From: Bacteroidaceae bacterium
Lineage (GTDB): Bacteria > Bacteroidota > Bacteroidia > Bacteroidales > Bacteroidaceae
Reading direction: 5' to 3'
Assembly: GCA_017529865.1 (NCBI GenBank)
Contig: JAFXNA010000011.1
Span: 53,820 to 117,819 of the forward strand
Length of the DNA: 64,000 bases
Part shown: piece by piece, positions 1 to 7,145 of the stretch
Layout of the letters: the number at the start of each line of letters is the position of its first letter
Position numbering within the stretch: the first letter of the stretch is position 1
Notes under the pieces: model-generated
Database searches by the model: none
What the model was told of the DNA's origin: nothing
Seen by the model: the letters and a program-made list of their open reading frames with translations, nothing else
Translations under genes and position numbers: made by a program

Positions 1-223
1 GAATCATGAACGTGGCATTGACATACTCATAGTTGGCAATCCAAAGCTCTCTAAGAGCCTTAACGATGGTTTTATCTTGGATGCTCGCTACCAACTTAAC
101 AAATGCTCTCATGTTGCCTTTGGCAGAAGCTTTAGCATTGTTGGAATCACTCATCATCCACATAAAGTCATGGTACTTTAAGATGGTCAGAGCCTGTTCG
201 ATTTTTTCTTTCGTTGTTGCCAT
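1..223 (-). CDS. Partial unknown protein at the left edge (N-terminal 74 codons)
   Basis: An open frame starts with ATG at 223 on the minus strand and runs off the left edge. The visible product starts MATTKEKIEQALTILKY and continues as a mostly helical soluble stretch with no signal peptide. A Bacteroidota -7 box (TAACTTTG) lies at 263-256 on the same strand, so transcription would begin shortly before the start codon. It sits at the edge of the integrated element that ends at guaA, so it is probably cargo or a maintenance gene of that element. I do not recognise the family and the C-terminus is missing. Confidence 0.6.
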   Translation of the reverse strand, partial: MATTKEKIEQALTILKYHDFMWMMSDSNNAKASAKGNMRAFVKLVASIQDKTIVKALRELWIANYEYVNATFMI

Positions 224-360
224 ATTCTTTTCTTGTTTATTATCTTTTGACACTGCAAAGTTACAAAATATTTTTGATATAATATATACAAAATCAAAAT
301 ATTTTTCCACTTTTAACTTTATTTAACTGTTTGAAAGCATATATATTAAATCAAAAGCAT

Positions 361-368
361 TAACTTTG
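361..368 (+). promoter_or_regulatory. Probable -7 promoter box for the small basic protein
   Basis: TAACTTTG matches the Bacteroidota -7 consensus TAnnTTTG and lies 16 bases before the ATG at 385. No TTTG sits at the usual 19-20 bp upstream distance (the nearest is 27 bp away), so only half of the promoter is convincing. Confidence 0.45.
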
Positions 369-384
369 CAAAAAATTAGTAAAA

Positions 385-609
385 ATGGAAAAAATAAAGA
401 AGGATAAAAGAGGCGGAAAACGGGAAGGCGCAGGAAGAAAAAAGGGGGTTGAGGCTAAAAAGTTCTTGTTAAATCTTGAGTTAGACTTGTATGAAGCATT
501 GAAGGATGTCCCAAACAAAACACAGTACATCAATTATGCCATCAAGTTTGCTTTACAAAATGATGCCGCATTCAAAAGGTTTCTAGCCACCATCCGAGAT
601 AAAGACTAA
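385..609 (+). CDS. Small basic ribbon-helix-helix-like DNA-binding protein
   Basis: A 74-residue protein. Residues 1-21 are strongly basic and carry the motif RGGKREGAGRKKG, a glycine-arginine arm common on small mobile-element proteins. The rest (KFLLNLELDLYEALKDV, then a helix NKTQYINYAIKFAL) reads as the strand-helix-helix pattern of a ribbon-helix-helix repressor. The start is the only ATG in frame and follows a -7 box. It is divergent from the partial gene on its left. By family habit it would bind DNA as a dimer and could repress element genes, but the operator is not visible. RHH membership is inferred from pattern alone. Confidence 0.6.
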   Translation: MEKIKKDKRGGKREGAGRKKGVEAKKFLLNLELDLYEALKDVPNKTQYINYAIKFALQNDAAFKRFLATIRDKD

Positions 610-710
610 ACCGTTAGAATGACTAGTAATAGCCTAGAATCCCTTCATATAGCCATTATTAAGCTTATGATGGGTATTTAACATATAATGCAGTACGTGG
701 TTTGTCTGAT

Positions 711-738
711 ACAAAAAGGAGGCTCATACAAGCCTCCT
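711..738 (-). terminator. Intrinsic terminator of the NUMOD3 gene
   Basis: A perfect 8-bp stem AGGAGGCT/AGCCTCCT (717-724 with 731-738) with a 6-base loop is followed on the minus strand by a T run (717-713). It begins 12 bases past the stop codon of the 750-1034 gene. Confidence 0.8.
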
Positions 739-749
739 AATCATCATCT

Positions 750-1034
750 TCATAAATCGATTTCATTTTTCTTTTTCCATATCATTTCATCAATTTGAGT
801 TTTCACTAGATGGGTTATATATTCTTGCATTTTGGGATTTCCCAATAGTTCATCCATCGTTACATGGTGCTGATTCCTTAGAGCGTCCCGATACTGTTGA
901 TTCCTCAATGAGGCTGCTTGAGACATCTTTTCTTTTGACAGCTGGCTGTGGGTTCTGCCCCACATCGGATTATTACTGCCGCTCACGTCCTTTCTTGGCT
1001 TTTTCTGCTGTTGGTTCACATTTATGTTATCCAT
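750..1034 (-). CDS. Stand-alone NUMOD3-like DNA-binding protein
   Basis: A 94-residue soluble protein. Residues about 18-45 (SGSNNPMWGRTHSQLSKEKM, then SQAA) match the NUMOD3 signature G-x-NNPM-[YW]-G-x-x-HS...KEK[IM]S, which in homing endonucleases lies next to a GIY-YIG or HNH nuclease and contacts DNA. No nuclease domain is present, so this is the DNA-binding module alone. The C-terminal half is helical and charged. It is transcribed away from the non-coding unit at 1157-1756 and ends in a good terminator. A -7 box TATTTTTG lies at 1095-1088 on the minus strand. Possible roles are accessory recombination or regulation in the element; none is proven. Confidence 0.65.
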   Translation of the reverse strand: MDNINVNQQQKKPRKDVSGSNNPMWGRTHSQLSKEKMSQAASLRNQQYRDALRNQHHVTMDELLGNPKMQEYITHLVKTQIDEMIWKKKNEIDL

Positions 1035-1120
1035 ATTACTTTTATGTCATTTGCTGTATTTATTGATGAATTGTCATGACTCAAATTCAAAAATAAATAT
1101 TAATGAATATTGAAAAGTTA

Positions 1121-1152
1121 TTTGGAAATGTCATTTTTTTTTGATATATTTG
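1121..1152 (+). promoter_or_regulatory. Consensus Bacteroidota promoter driving the non-coding unit
   Basis: TTTG at 1121-1124, a 20-bp spacer and TATATTTG at 1145-1152 give a full match to the Bacteroidota housekeeping promoter. The predicted start point is about 1156-1158. No coding frame follows on this strand before the terminator at 1734-1755. Confidence 0.75.
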
Positions 1153-1156
1153 CAAA

Positions 1157-1756
1157 AAACGTTCACTTTTGTGCAGAATGTAATATTTATTATATGAATT
1201 GGTATTGATTTCATATAACAAATAGTTTACATTTAAAACATAGAAACTATTGAAATTCTTCTTATATCAATTATTATTTATATATAAGGTATATATGGGC
1301 GAAAAAGAGTTGCAATAGCCCAAGCAGTTATTATTAGTTGAATCTGCTGCAACAAGAGTCTGAATCTCTTAAAAGAAACTATGGTTGAGGCTATACCAAA
1401 TAAAAATAGCGTGTACACTCCGCTAAGTCTTGTCCCATGTGAGGGCAACGTTGTTAACACCTAACGTCCCTTGATTCCAGAGCGAAAGCGACTAAAGACA
1501 AGAACCCCTTAGTGTTGTTAAAGGCTGATAGGGTTGGGAACGAATCAGCGCCTATGGAATGTAGGTGGAAGAGACAACAAAGTGTGCTACACTGTATCAG
1601 AGCAGTGACCATATATCTTTCTTATATCTTCTTTATCATGCACAAGGCTCTTCTCTGCAGGAGTTGGGAGATATATGGAAGATAAAAAGGTGGATTGTAT
1701 CTTAACAACAATAGGCTCCCTTACAAATTACCGTTGGGACTCTCCCGATTTTTTTC
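1157..1756 (+). ncRNA. Candidate ~600-nt structured non-coding RNA of the integrated element
   Basis: Bounded by a consensus promoter (1121-1152) and an intrinsic terminator (1734-1755), with no plausible gene on either strand (the only frame, 1278-1460 minus, shows no family features). Visible pairings include TGGGC 1296-1300 with GCCCA 1318-1322; GTTGC 1309-1313 with GCAAC 1349-1353 (crossing the previous one, so a pseudoknot or alternative fold); AGCAG 1323-1327 with CTGCT 1344-1348; AAGAG 1354-1358 with CTCTT 1366-1370; GCTAT 1390-1394 with ATAGC 1406-1410; GGG..ACGTT 1443-1452 with AACGTCCC 1463-1470; GCTGAT 1524-1529 with ATCAGC 1544-1549; CCTA 1551-1554 with TAGG 1562-1565; CACTG 1590-1594 with CAGTG 1603-1607; and a 10-bp perfect long-range stem CCATATATCT 1609-1618 with AGATATATGG 1669-1678. 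Size and setting recall large ornate bacterial RNAs (ROOL, GOLLD and OLE classes), but I cannot match it to any by eye. Confidence 0.55.
1734..1755 (+). terminator. Intrinsic terminator of the non-coding unit
   Basis: TTGGGA (1734-1739) pairs with TCCCGA (1743-1748) across a 3-base loop, with one T-G wobble, and seven T follow at once (1749-1755). It points in the plus direction and no plus-strand gene lies upstream, which supports a transcribed RNA. Confidence 0.6.
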
Positions 1757-1830
1757 AAACAGAGGCAATGAATAGATGAATTGGTTAATTCTATTCTTAA
1801 CACTGGGTTACACAACAAAGAAAGGGTAGC

Positions 1831-3171
1831 TTATTCGGCTACCCTATCTGTATTAACTTCTGTCTTCTTGAAGCTGTCTGCAACTATGTCTGCATAATGG
1901 GCACTGTCAAGCTTGATGTATTTATGAAAATTTGCTTCGGTGGTATGGCCACTGAGAGCCATGATTGCCTTTGTTGGTATCTTCCTCAAATACATATTGG
2001 TACAGAATGAACGTCTTGCCGTGTGATTGGTAATGCACTTATACTTAGGCTTTTGTATAAGAATCTCCTTGCCACCACGAATCCTATTCAAGATGGTAGT
2101 TTCGTCAATATGGGCTATCTCACCACACTTCTGAATCTGCTTGATGGTCTTGGTCTTATCCACGCTTTTAGGCAACTTTCCGTTGTACTTCATAAGAATC
2201 TTCTTGACCATCGGATGAAGTGGAATCGTCACTTCCTTCATTGTCTTATGAGTTGTTATGGTGATTCTATCCTTTGTTATTTGAGACTTGGATAGGTCGT
2301 GCCAATCACCGTATCTTAGCCCAGTCCAACATGCTATGATAAACAAGTCTCGTGTCTGCTCTATGTTGCTTTGGGGGGCTATCTGCATCTTTACCTCTTC
2401 ATTTGTAAAGTCAATATCGTACAGCCTCTGAATCTCTTCTTCGGTAAGGTAGATATTATCGACATCTTGGGCTTTTGTTGGATATTTGTGGAAATACTTG
2501 TCTGTCATAAGCCCCTCAATCTCAGCATCCGTGAGCCACACTTTCATTATACTAAACTGACTAGCAATTGTGTTGGCTGCAAAGCCTTGCTCATTCATCC
2601 ACGCAATAAAGGATTCCTCAAACCTTCTATTGAAAAGCTCCCAGACTATCATCTTATGTTTCTCTCTACAATATTGTTGCAAACGTTGTAGGGCGTTTTT
2701 GTGATTGTAAACCGTACCCTTGCATAGCGTCCTTTTGGTCTGCTTATTGACCATCGAAGCCTTACGGTTGATATAGTCCTTGATGAACTCTTCGGCACTT
2801 TTACGGATAACGGCTTCTTTACCTCTAATCTTGTCACCCATGAACTTCTCGAAACTCTCCTTTGAGTATTGGAGCGATTCAGTCATTAAATCTGAATCAG
2901 ACACAGCGGTAGCATAATCCCTACAATAGCCTAAGATTTTTCTCAGTTCATTATTTATCCGAATGTTCTCTCTTTTCTGAACAGCAGAAAGGTTTCCATC
3001 TTCAAGTGCTCGCTCTCCTTTTTCGTTGCGTGACCTTTGTACCCAATAGCATTGCTCAATACGCAGACCTGTATATACTCTCGCACGTTCCTTATTAATA
3101 GTAGTGGTTAGCCATATCTGCCTTTTCTCATTCACTCCACCCTTTTTGATTAAATTGAAGTTCACTCTCAT
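1831..3171 (-). CDS. Tyrosine recombinase/integrase of the guaA-linked element
   Basis: Site-specific tyrosine recombinase of the Bacteroidota phage/ICE integrase type. With numbering from an upstream ATG at 3210 (459 aa): an N-terminal arm-binding region (about 14-110), a SAM-like core-binding domain (about 145-250) and the catalytic domain with Arg about 297 in TGLRYGDW, H-x-x-R about 396-399 in HTARRSF, His about 419 in LSGHTT and the nucleophile Tyr about 430 in FHKYIKL, so the active site is complete. I prefer the start at 3171 (MRVNFNLIKK) because relatives begin at this strand; 3210 adds 13 residues with no family match. It has its own full promoter at 3294-3325. It lies directly downstream of guaA, as expected for an integrase that recombines at the guaA 3' end. 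Confidence 0.93.
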   Translation of the reverse strand: MRVNFNLIKKGGVNEKRQIWLTTTINKERARVYTGLRIEQCYWVQRSRNEKGERALEDGNLSAVQKRENIRINNELRKILGYCRDYATAVSDSDLMTESLQYSKESFEKFMGDKIRGKEAVIRKSAEEFIKDYINRKASMVNKQTKRTLCKGTVYNHKNALQRLQQYCREKHKMIVWELFNRRFEESFIAWMNEQGFAANTIASQFSIMKVWLTDAEIEGLMTDKYFHKYPTKAQDVDNIYLTEEEIQRLYDIDFTNEEVKMQIAPQSNIEQTRDLFIIACWTGLRYGDWHDLSKSQITKDRITITTHKTMKEVTIPLHPMVKKILMKYNGKLPKSVDKTKTIKQIQKCGEIAHIDETTILNRIRGGKEILIQKPKYKCITNHTARRSFCTNMYLRKIPTKAIMALSGHTTEANFHKYIKLDSAHYADIVADSFKKTEVNTDRVAE

Positions 3172-3293
3172 TTTGAATTTGTTCAAAATATTAATTTCGT
3201 TATCAATCATGTTTTATGTTTTTTTAGATGTCTCTCGTGAATAATATCTAGAATTTTACTCCTTTGAGACGGTTTATAATTTATGATTCGATG

Positions 3294-3325
3294 CAAATAT
3301 ACGAAAAAAAAATTAAATAGCCAAA
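3294..3325 (-). promoter_or_regulatory. Consensus promoter of the integrase
   Basis: Read on the minus strand: TTTG (3325-3322), 20 bp, TATATTTG (3301-3294). The start point would be about 3288, giving a leader of about 80-115 bases depending on which ATG is used. Confidence 0.7.
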
Positions 3326-3420
3326 TTATAGTGGTGTCAAAAAGTGGTGTCAAATTAAAAAAATGTTGTTTTTTTGAGAGGAATAAACAAAAACTCTGTA
3401 AACTACTGTAAATCAGAGAA

Positions 3421-3450
3421 TTAAAAAGCCACAAACCGAAGTTTGAGGCT
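3421..3450 (-). terminator. Intrinsic terminator downstream of guaA
   Basis: On the minus strand AGCCtCAAAC, loop TTCG, GTTTGtGGCT (3450-3427), then TTTTT (3426-3422). The single internal T-T mismatch is tolerated. It separates guaA transcription from the integrase. Confidence 0.7.
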
Positions 3451-3464
3451 CTTTGCATCGTTGG

Positions 3465-3500
3465 AATAGGGTTAAAATAGCCCTATTTTTACTCCCACTC
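3465..3500. other. Candidate attachment site at the guaA 3' end
   Basis: The last codons and stop of guaA (3489-3500) are followed directly by element DNA. A 7-bp inverted repeat AATAGGG/CCCTATT (3465-3471, 3481-3487) begins two bases past the stop. Genomic islands that use the conserved guaA 3' end as target are known in several phyla, and the integrase is adjacent. The matching repeat of the guaA end was not found in 1-3464, so the other element end must lie left of the window. Confidence 0.45.
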
Positions 3501-5117
3501 AATTGTGGCTGGTGGTTTTGAAGAGATATCGTAGCATACACGATTCACACCCTTCACCTTATTGATGATTTCGTTGCTGACTTTGGCAAGGAAATCGTAA
3601 GGGAGTTGTGCCCAGTCAGCGGTCATGGCATCAGTGGAGGTAACGGCACGTAGGGCTACAGGATGTTCGTAGGTGCGTTCGTCACCCATCACACCAACTG
3701 AACAGACTTCGGATAGCAGAACGACACCTGCCTGCCAAATTTGGTCGTAAAGACTGACCTCGATTTCACCATCCTTCATATCGGCCGGTACTCCTGCGGC
3801 TAACACACGACGCGCCTCCTCGCCTGACAGCTTGGTCTTGTACTCACGCAATCCACGGATATAGATATCGTCAGCATCCTGAAGGATGCGTACTTTCTCG
3901 GGTGTGATGTCACCGAGGATGCGAACTGCAAGGCCGGGACCAGGGAAGGGATGACGAGTGATGAGATGTTCGGGCATACCGAAACTGCGCCCTACCCTAC
4001 GAACTTCATCTTTGAACAGCCACTTGAGCGGCTCACACAACTGGAGATTCATCTCCTTGGGAAGTCCGCCTACATTGTGGTGACTCTTAATAGTCTTACC
4101 TGTGATATTCAGACTTTCTATACGGTCAGGGTAAATCGTACCCTGAGCCAACCATTTACATTTACCATTTGACGATTGACTATTTACTATTTGTTTGGCC
4201 TGCTCGTTGAAAACCTCTACGAAATCACGGCCGATAATCTTACGTTTCTGTTCGGGTTCGGTCACGCCTGCCAAGTCGGTAAAAAACTTCTCCGACGCAT
4301 CCACTCCTATCACGTTCAGACCCAGACATTCGTAGTCGTGCAGCACATCACGGAATTCGTTCTTGCGCAACATGCCGTGATCGACGAAGATACAGGTGAG
4401 TTGACGACCTATTGCACGATTGAGCAATACAGCTGCTACAGAAGAGTCAACTCCTCCGGAAAGACCCAGAATGACGCGATCGTCACCTATCTGCTGACGA
4501 AGTTCGGCTACTGTAGTCTCAACGAACGAAGCACTGCTCCAATCTTGCTTGCCTCCGCAGATGTCCACCACGAAATTGCGAAGCAACTGGGTGCCTTGCA
4601 GCGAGTGGAACACCTCGGGATGGAACTGTACGCCCCATACCTTACGTCCCGTCCACTGATAGGCAGCAAACTGAACAGAATCGGTGGATGCAATTCGTTG
4701 GAATGAATCGGGAATGTTTACAATCGTATCGCCATGACTCATCCACACCTGACTGTTGTCATCGAAGTCCTTAAACAGCGGATTCGTCTTATCAATCCAT
4801 TGCAGGTTGGCACGTCCGTACTCGCGTGAGCCTGCAGGTTTCACACTTCCACCAAACGTCTGTGCCATGAGTTGTGCACCATAGCAGATACCCAAAACGG
4901 GATAGCGCTCGATGATGGGCATGAGGTCGAGCTTGAATGCCTTTTCATCGTACACACTGAACGGTGAACCACTGAGTATAACACCTATGACCGATGGGTC
5001 ATCATGTGGAAACTTGTTGTAAGGAAGAATCTCACAGAAAGTGTCGAGTTCACGCACACGACGACCAATCAGCTGGGTGGTCTGTGAACCGAAGTCGAGA
5101 ATAATGATTTTTTGCAT
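3489..5117 (-). CDS. guaA: GMP synthase (glutamine-hydrolysing)
   Basis: Converts XMP, ATP and glutamine to GMP in the cytoplasm, the last step of guanine nucleotide synthesis. The class I amidotransferase domain (about 1-190) shows the nucleophile Cys78 in LGICYGAQ and the FHPE catalytic pair; the ATP pyrophosphatase domain follows with the P-loop LSGGVDSS; the dimerisation domain ends in the typical PPATIEWE. At 542 residues it is longer than the usual 505-525. Much of the excess is residues about 309-322, where FNEQAKQ is followed by [13 protein letters not shown] before the conserved LAQGTIYPD; this insert is encoded by low-complexity words like those in the surrounding intergenic DNA. 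A -7 box sits at 5153-5146. All catalytic motifs are intact, so it should be active. Confidence 0.97.
   Translation of the reverse strand: MQKIIILDFGSQTTQLIGRRVRELDTFCEILPYNKFPHDDPSVIGVILSGSPFSVYDEKAFKLDLMPIIERYPVLGICYGAQLMAQTFGGSVKPAGSREYGRANLQWIDKTNPLFKDFDDNSQVWMSHGDTIVNIPDSFQRIASTDSVQFAAYQWTGRKVWGVQFHPEVFHSLQGTQLLRNFVVDICGGKQDWSSASFVETTVAELRQQIGDDRVILGLSGGVDSSVAAVLLNRAIGRQLTCIFVDHGMLRKNEFRDVLHDYECLGLNVIGVDASEKFFTDLAGVTEPEQKRKIIGRDFVEVFNEQAKQIVNSQSSNGKCKWLAQGTIYPDRIESLNITGKTIKSHHNVGGLPKEMNLQLCEPLKWLFKDEVRRVGRSFGMPEHLITRHPFPGPGLAVRILGDITPEKVRILQDADDIYIRGLREYKTKLSGEEARRVLAAGVPADMKDGEIEVSLYDQIWQAGVVLLSEVCSVGVMGDERTYEHPVALRAVTSTDAMTADWAQLPYDFLAKVSNEIINKVKGVNRVCYDISSKPPATIEWE
4152..4193 (-). repeat. 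In-frame word-repeat insert inside guaA
   Basis: On the minus strand the insert is built of words such as ATAGTAAATAGTCAA and AAATGGTAAATG. The same words (AATAGTCAA, ATGGTAAATAGT) form the junction at 28358-28376 and, in reverse, the gap at 18265-18295. It adds about 13-14 residues between two conserved blocks of GMP synthase. Confidence 0.6.
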
Positions 5118-5145
5118 TTGTTGTCGTGATTTCTGAATTTGAGTG

Positions 5146-5153
5146 CAAAGATA
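5146..5153 (-). promoter_or_regulatory. -7 promoter box of guaA
   Basis: TATCTTTG on the minus strand, 29 bases before the guaA ATG. No TTTG lies at the proper upstream distance because the space is occupied by GTGAAAA repeats. Confidence 0.5.
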
Positions 5154-5160
5154 CGGAAAA

Positions 5161-5236
5161 AATAGCGAAAAGTGAAAAGTGAAAAGTGAAAAATGAAATT
5201 ATTATACATTATACATTCTACATTCTACATTTTTTT
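5161..5236. repeat. Short word-repeat island between guaA and the esterase gene
   Basis: Tandem degenerate words: AGTGAAAA three times (5168-5192) followed by TTATACA, TTATACATTC and TACATTC units to about 5232. It lies between two divergent -7 boxes. Confidence 0.6.
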
Positions 5237-5237
5237 G

Positions 5238-5245
5238 TATCTTTG
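5238..5245 (+). promoter_or_regulatory. -7 promoter box of the esterase operon
   Basis: TATCTTTG, 28 bases before the ATG at 5274. The -33 element is not recognisable within the repeat DNA upstream. Confidence 0.5.
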
Positions 5246-5273
5246 CAACCAAATTAATACTTAACAAACAATT

Positions 5274-7133
5274 ATGAAGAATATGATGAAGGTGGCAGCC
5301 CTTATGCTGCTCGGTTGTTTACCTTGTAGCGCACAGCAACAAGGTGACTATAAGTCTGCGATATTCAATGCAGACGGTACAGTAACATTCCAGTACAAAA
5401 ACGACAATGCAAAGAAGGTTCGTGTCGAGGCTCAGTTTGCAAATGGCGACATGACGAAGGACAGCAAGACTGGTCTGTGGACCGTGACACTCGGACCAGT
5501 AGCACCCGACATGTACCCCTACTGTTTCAATGTGGACGGTGTGAGCGTGATGGATCCAAAGTGTGAACTTTACTTCCCAAACGAAACCTTCAAGAACAGC
5601 CTCTTGGAGATTCCTGCTAAGAAAGGCTCGCTGGCGCACGACATCAAGAATGTGCCTCACGGAAAGGTGGATTATATCCACTATTACTCAACCAGTCTGA
5701 AAGGTGTAAACAACGCTATCGTGTATCTGCCTCCTAAGTACGACACCGATAAGAACAAGAAATATCCTGTATTCTATCTGCTCAGCGGTACGACTGATAC
5801 AGAAGAAGTCTATTATAAGGTAGGACGTGTGAACTACATCCTCGACAACCTCATTGCGGAAGGAAAAGCAAAAGAGATGATCGTTGTGCTTCCTTACGGT
5901 AACCCAACCAAGCTGTTACCTCCCGCACCAGCTCCAGCTGGCGGATTCGGAGGCTTTGGCGGAATGGGTATGGGCATGATGCGCGACGTAGTGGGTGATG
6001 ATATCACAGGCGACTTGATGAACTATGTAGAGAGCCATTATCGCACGATCAACGACCGCGACCATCGTGGCATCGGAGGATTCTCACGTGGAGGCAACCA
6101 GGGTCTTGGTATCGGTCTTCGCAACCTCGACAAGTTCTCGTACCTCTGCTCATATAGTTCTTTCACTTCAACAGACATCCCAGGCGTTTACGATAATGCA
6201 GCTGATACAAATAAAAAGATTCACCTCTTCTGGTTGGGGGTCGGTACGGACGACTTCCTCTTCGGAAACGCACGCGACTATATGGAACACCTCGACAAGC
6301 ACGGTATCCGTAGCGTAAAAGAGTTCACACACGATAAGTTCGGTCACACTTGGATGAACGCCAAGTATTTCCTCGACAAGTCGCTCCGTCTGCTCTTCAA
6401 TCCTACCGCATCGGAGGAAGCTATGAAGAACGGCAAACCTGCCCTTGAACGCACGGGTCAGGAACAGCAGTTCACAGGTGCTACGATGGCTCGTCTGTTC
6501 CCTCGTCAGGTCACTTCGCCTGACTATGCAGACGGAAAGGTAACCTTCCGCCTCAATGCGCCTGATGCAAAGAGCGTGCAGCTGGAAAGCGAACTGCTTT
6601 CAACTCCTGTAGCCCTCACGAAAGGCGAAGACGGTGTGTGGAGCGTGACATTAACCAACAATGTGGATGATGTATTCAAGTATTGCTTCATTGTGGACGG
6701 AACGAAGATTGCCGACCCAACGAATATGTACCTCTCACCTGATAAGGGCTTCAAGTACAGCATAGCTTACGCACCCAACAACCCATTCGACGTACAGGTG
6801 CTTGGCAACATCAAGTTCGGAAGAGTCACTTATGACCTGAACCAGAATATTGCAACGTACGATCCACCAACAACAGAGCAGCCAAAAACCGTCATCTTCT
6901 TGGTTCCAGGTAAGGATGACACAATAGAGAGTTGGTTCAAGGTTGGAGGGGCTAACCTCATGGAAGACAAGATGCTCGCTCAAGGAAAGACCAAGCCTTG
7001 CCTCCTGATTTCCGATCCCAATGCAGGAAACGTCAAGAAATCAGATCTGAAGTTCTATACCCTCAAGGCATCTGACTACAAGACCTGGAAGGAGCGTCGT
7101 GCAGCCCTTGAAAAACTGTTGACAAACCTCTAA
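5274..7133 (+). CDS. Secreted tandem CBM48-CE1 esterase with a degenerate second half
   Basis: A predicted acetyl/feruloyl esterase acting on substituted xylan outside the inner membrane. Signal peptide at about 1-21 (cleavage near CSAQ), CBM48-like early-set domain about 25-125, then a CE1 alpha/beta-hydrolase domain with nucleophile Ser271 in GGFSRGG and His358 in FGHTW. From about 400 the pattern repeats: a second CBM48-like domain (FRLNAPDAKSVQL, then a stretch ending VDGTKIADPTNMY) and a shortened esterase fold whose GKDDTIESWFKVGGANLMED mirrors GTTDTEEVYYKVGRVNYILD of the first, but which ends before any serine elbow or catalytic His. So one active and one dead catalytic copy. A GGFGGFGGMGMGMM loop lies near residue 224. 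The next gene, also CBM48-CE1, starts 12 bases later. Confidence 0.85.
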   Translation: MKNMMKVAALMLLGCLPCSAQQQGDYKSAIFNADGTVTFQYKNDNAKKVRVEAQFANGDMTKDSKTGLWTVTLGPVAPDMYPYCFNVDGVSVMDPKCELYFPNETFKNSLLEIPAKKGSLAHDIKNVPHGKVDYIHYYSTSLKGVNNAIVYLPPKYDTDKNKKYPVFYLLSGTTDTEEVYYKVGRVNYILDNLIAEGKAKEMIVVLPYGNPTKLLPPAPAPAGGFGGFGGMGMGMMRDVVGDDITGDLMNYVESHYRTINDRDHRGIGGFSRGGNQGLGIGLRNLDKFSYLCSYSSFTSTDIPGVYDNAADTNKKIHLFWLGVGTDDFLFGNARDYMEHLDKHGIRSVKEFTHDKFGHTWMNAKYFLDKSLRLLFNPTASEEAMKNGKPALERTGQEQQFTGATMARLFPRQVTSPDYADGKVTFRLNAPDAKSVQLESELLSTPVALTKGEDGVWSVTLTNNVDDVFKYCFIVDGTKIADPTNMYLSPDKGFKYSIAYAPNNPFDVQVLGNIKFGRVTYDLNQNIATYDPPTTEQPKTVIFLVPGKDDTIESWFKVGGANLMEDKMLAQGKTKPCLLISDPNAGNVKKSDLKFYTLKASDYKTWKERRAALEKLLTNL

Positions 7134-7145
7134 TCCCCTACCCTT

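Noticed and set aside
33..326. 97-residue plus-strand frame at the left edge
   Set aside because: It is antisense to the partial gene that has a proper start and -7 box, and its tail runs through AT-rich intergenic DNA.
1278..1460. 60-residue frame on the minus strand inside the non-coding unit
   Set aside because: No promoter or ribosome site, no family features, and it overlaps several strong plus-strand RNA stems.
1440..1757. Group II intron or tmRNA/RNase P RNA
   Set aside because: No domain V-like GAGC...GTTC hairpin, no reverse transcriptase, no tRNA-like ends and none of the conserved RNase P stretches are visible.
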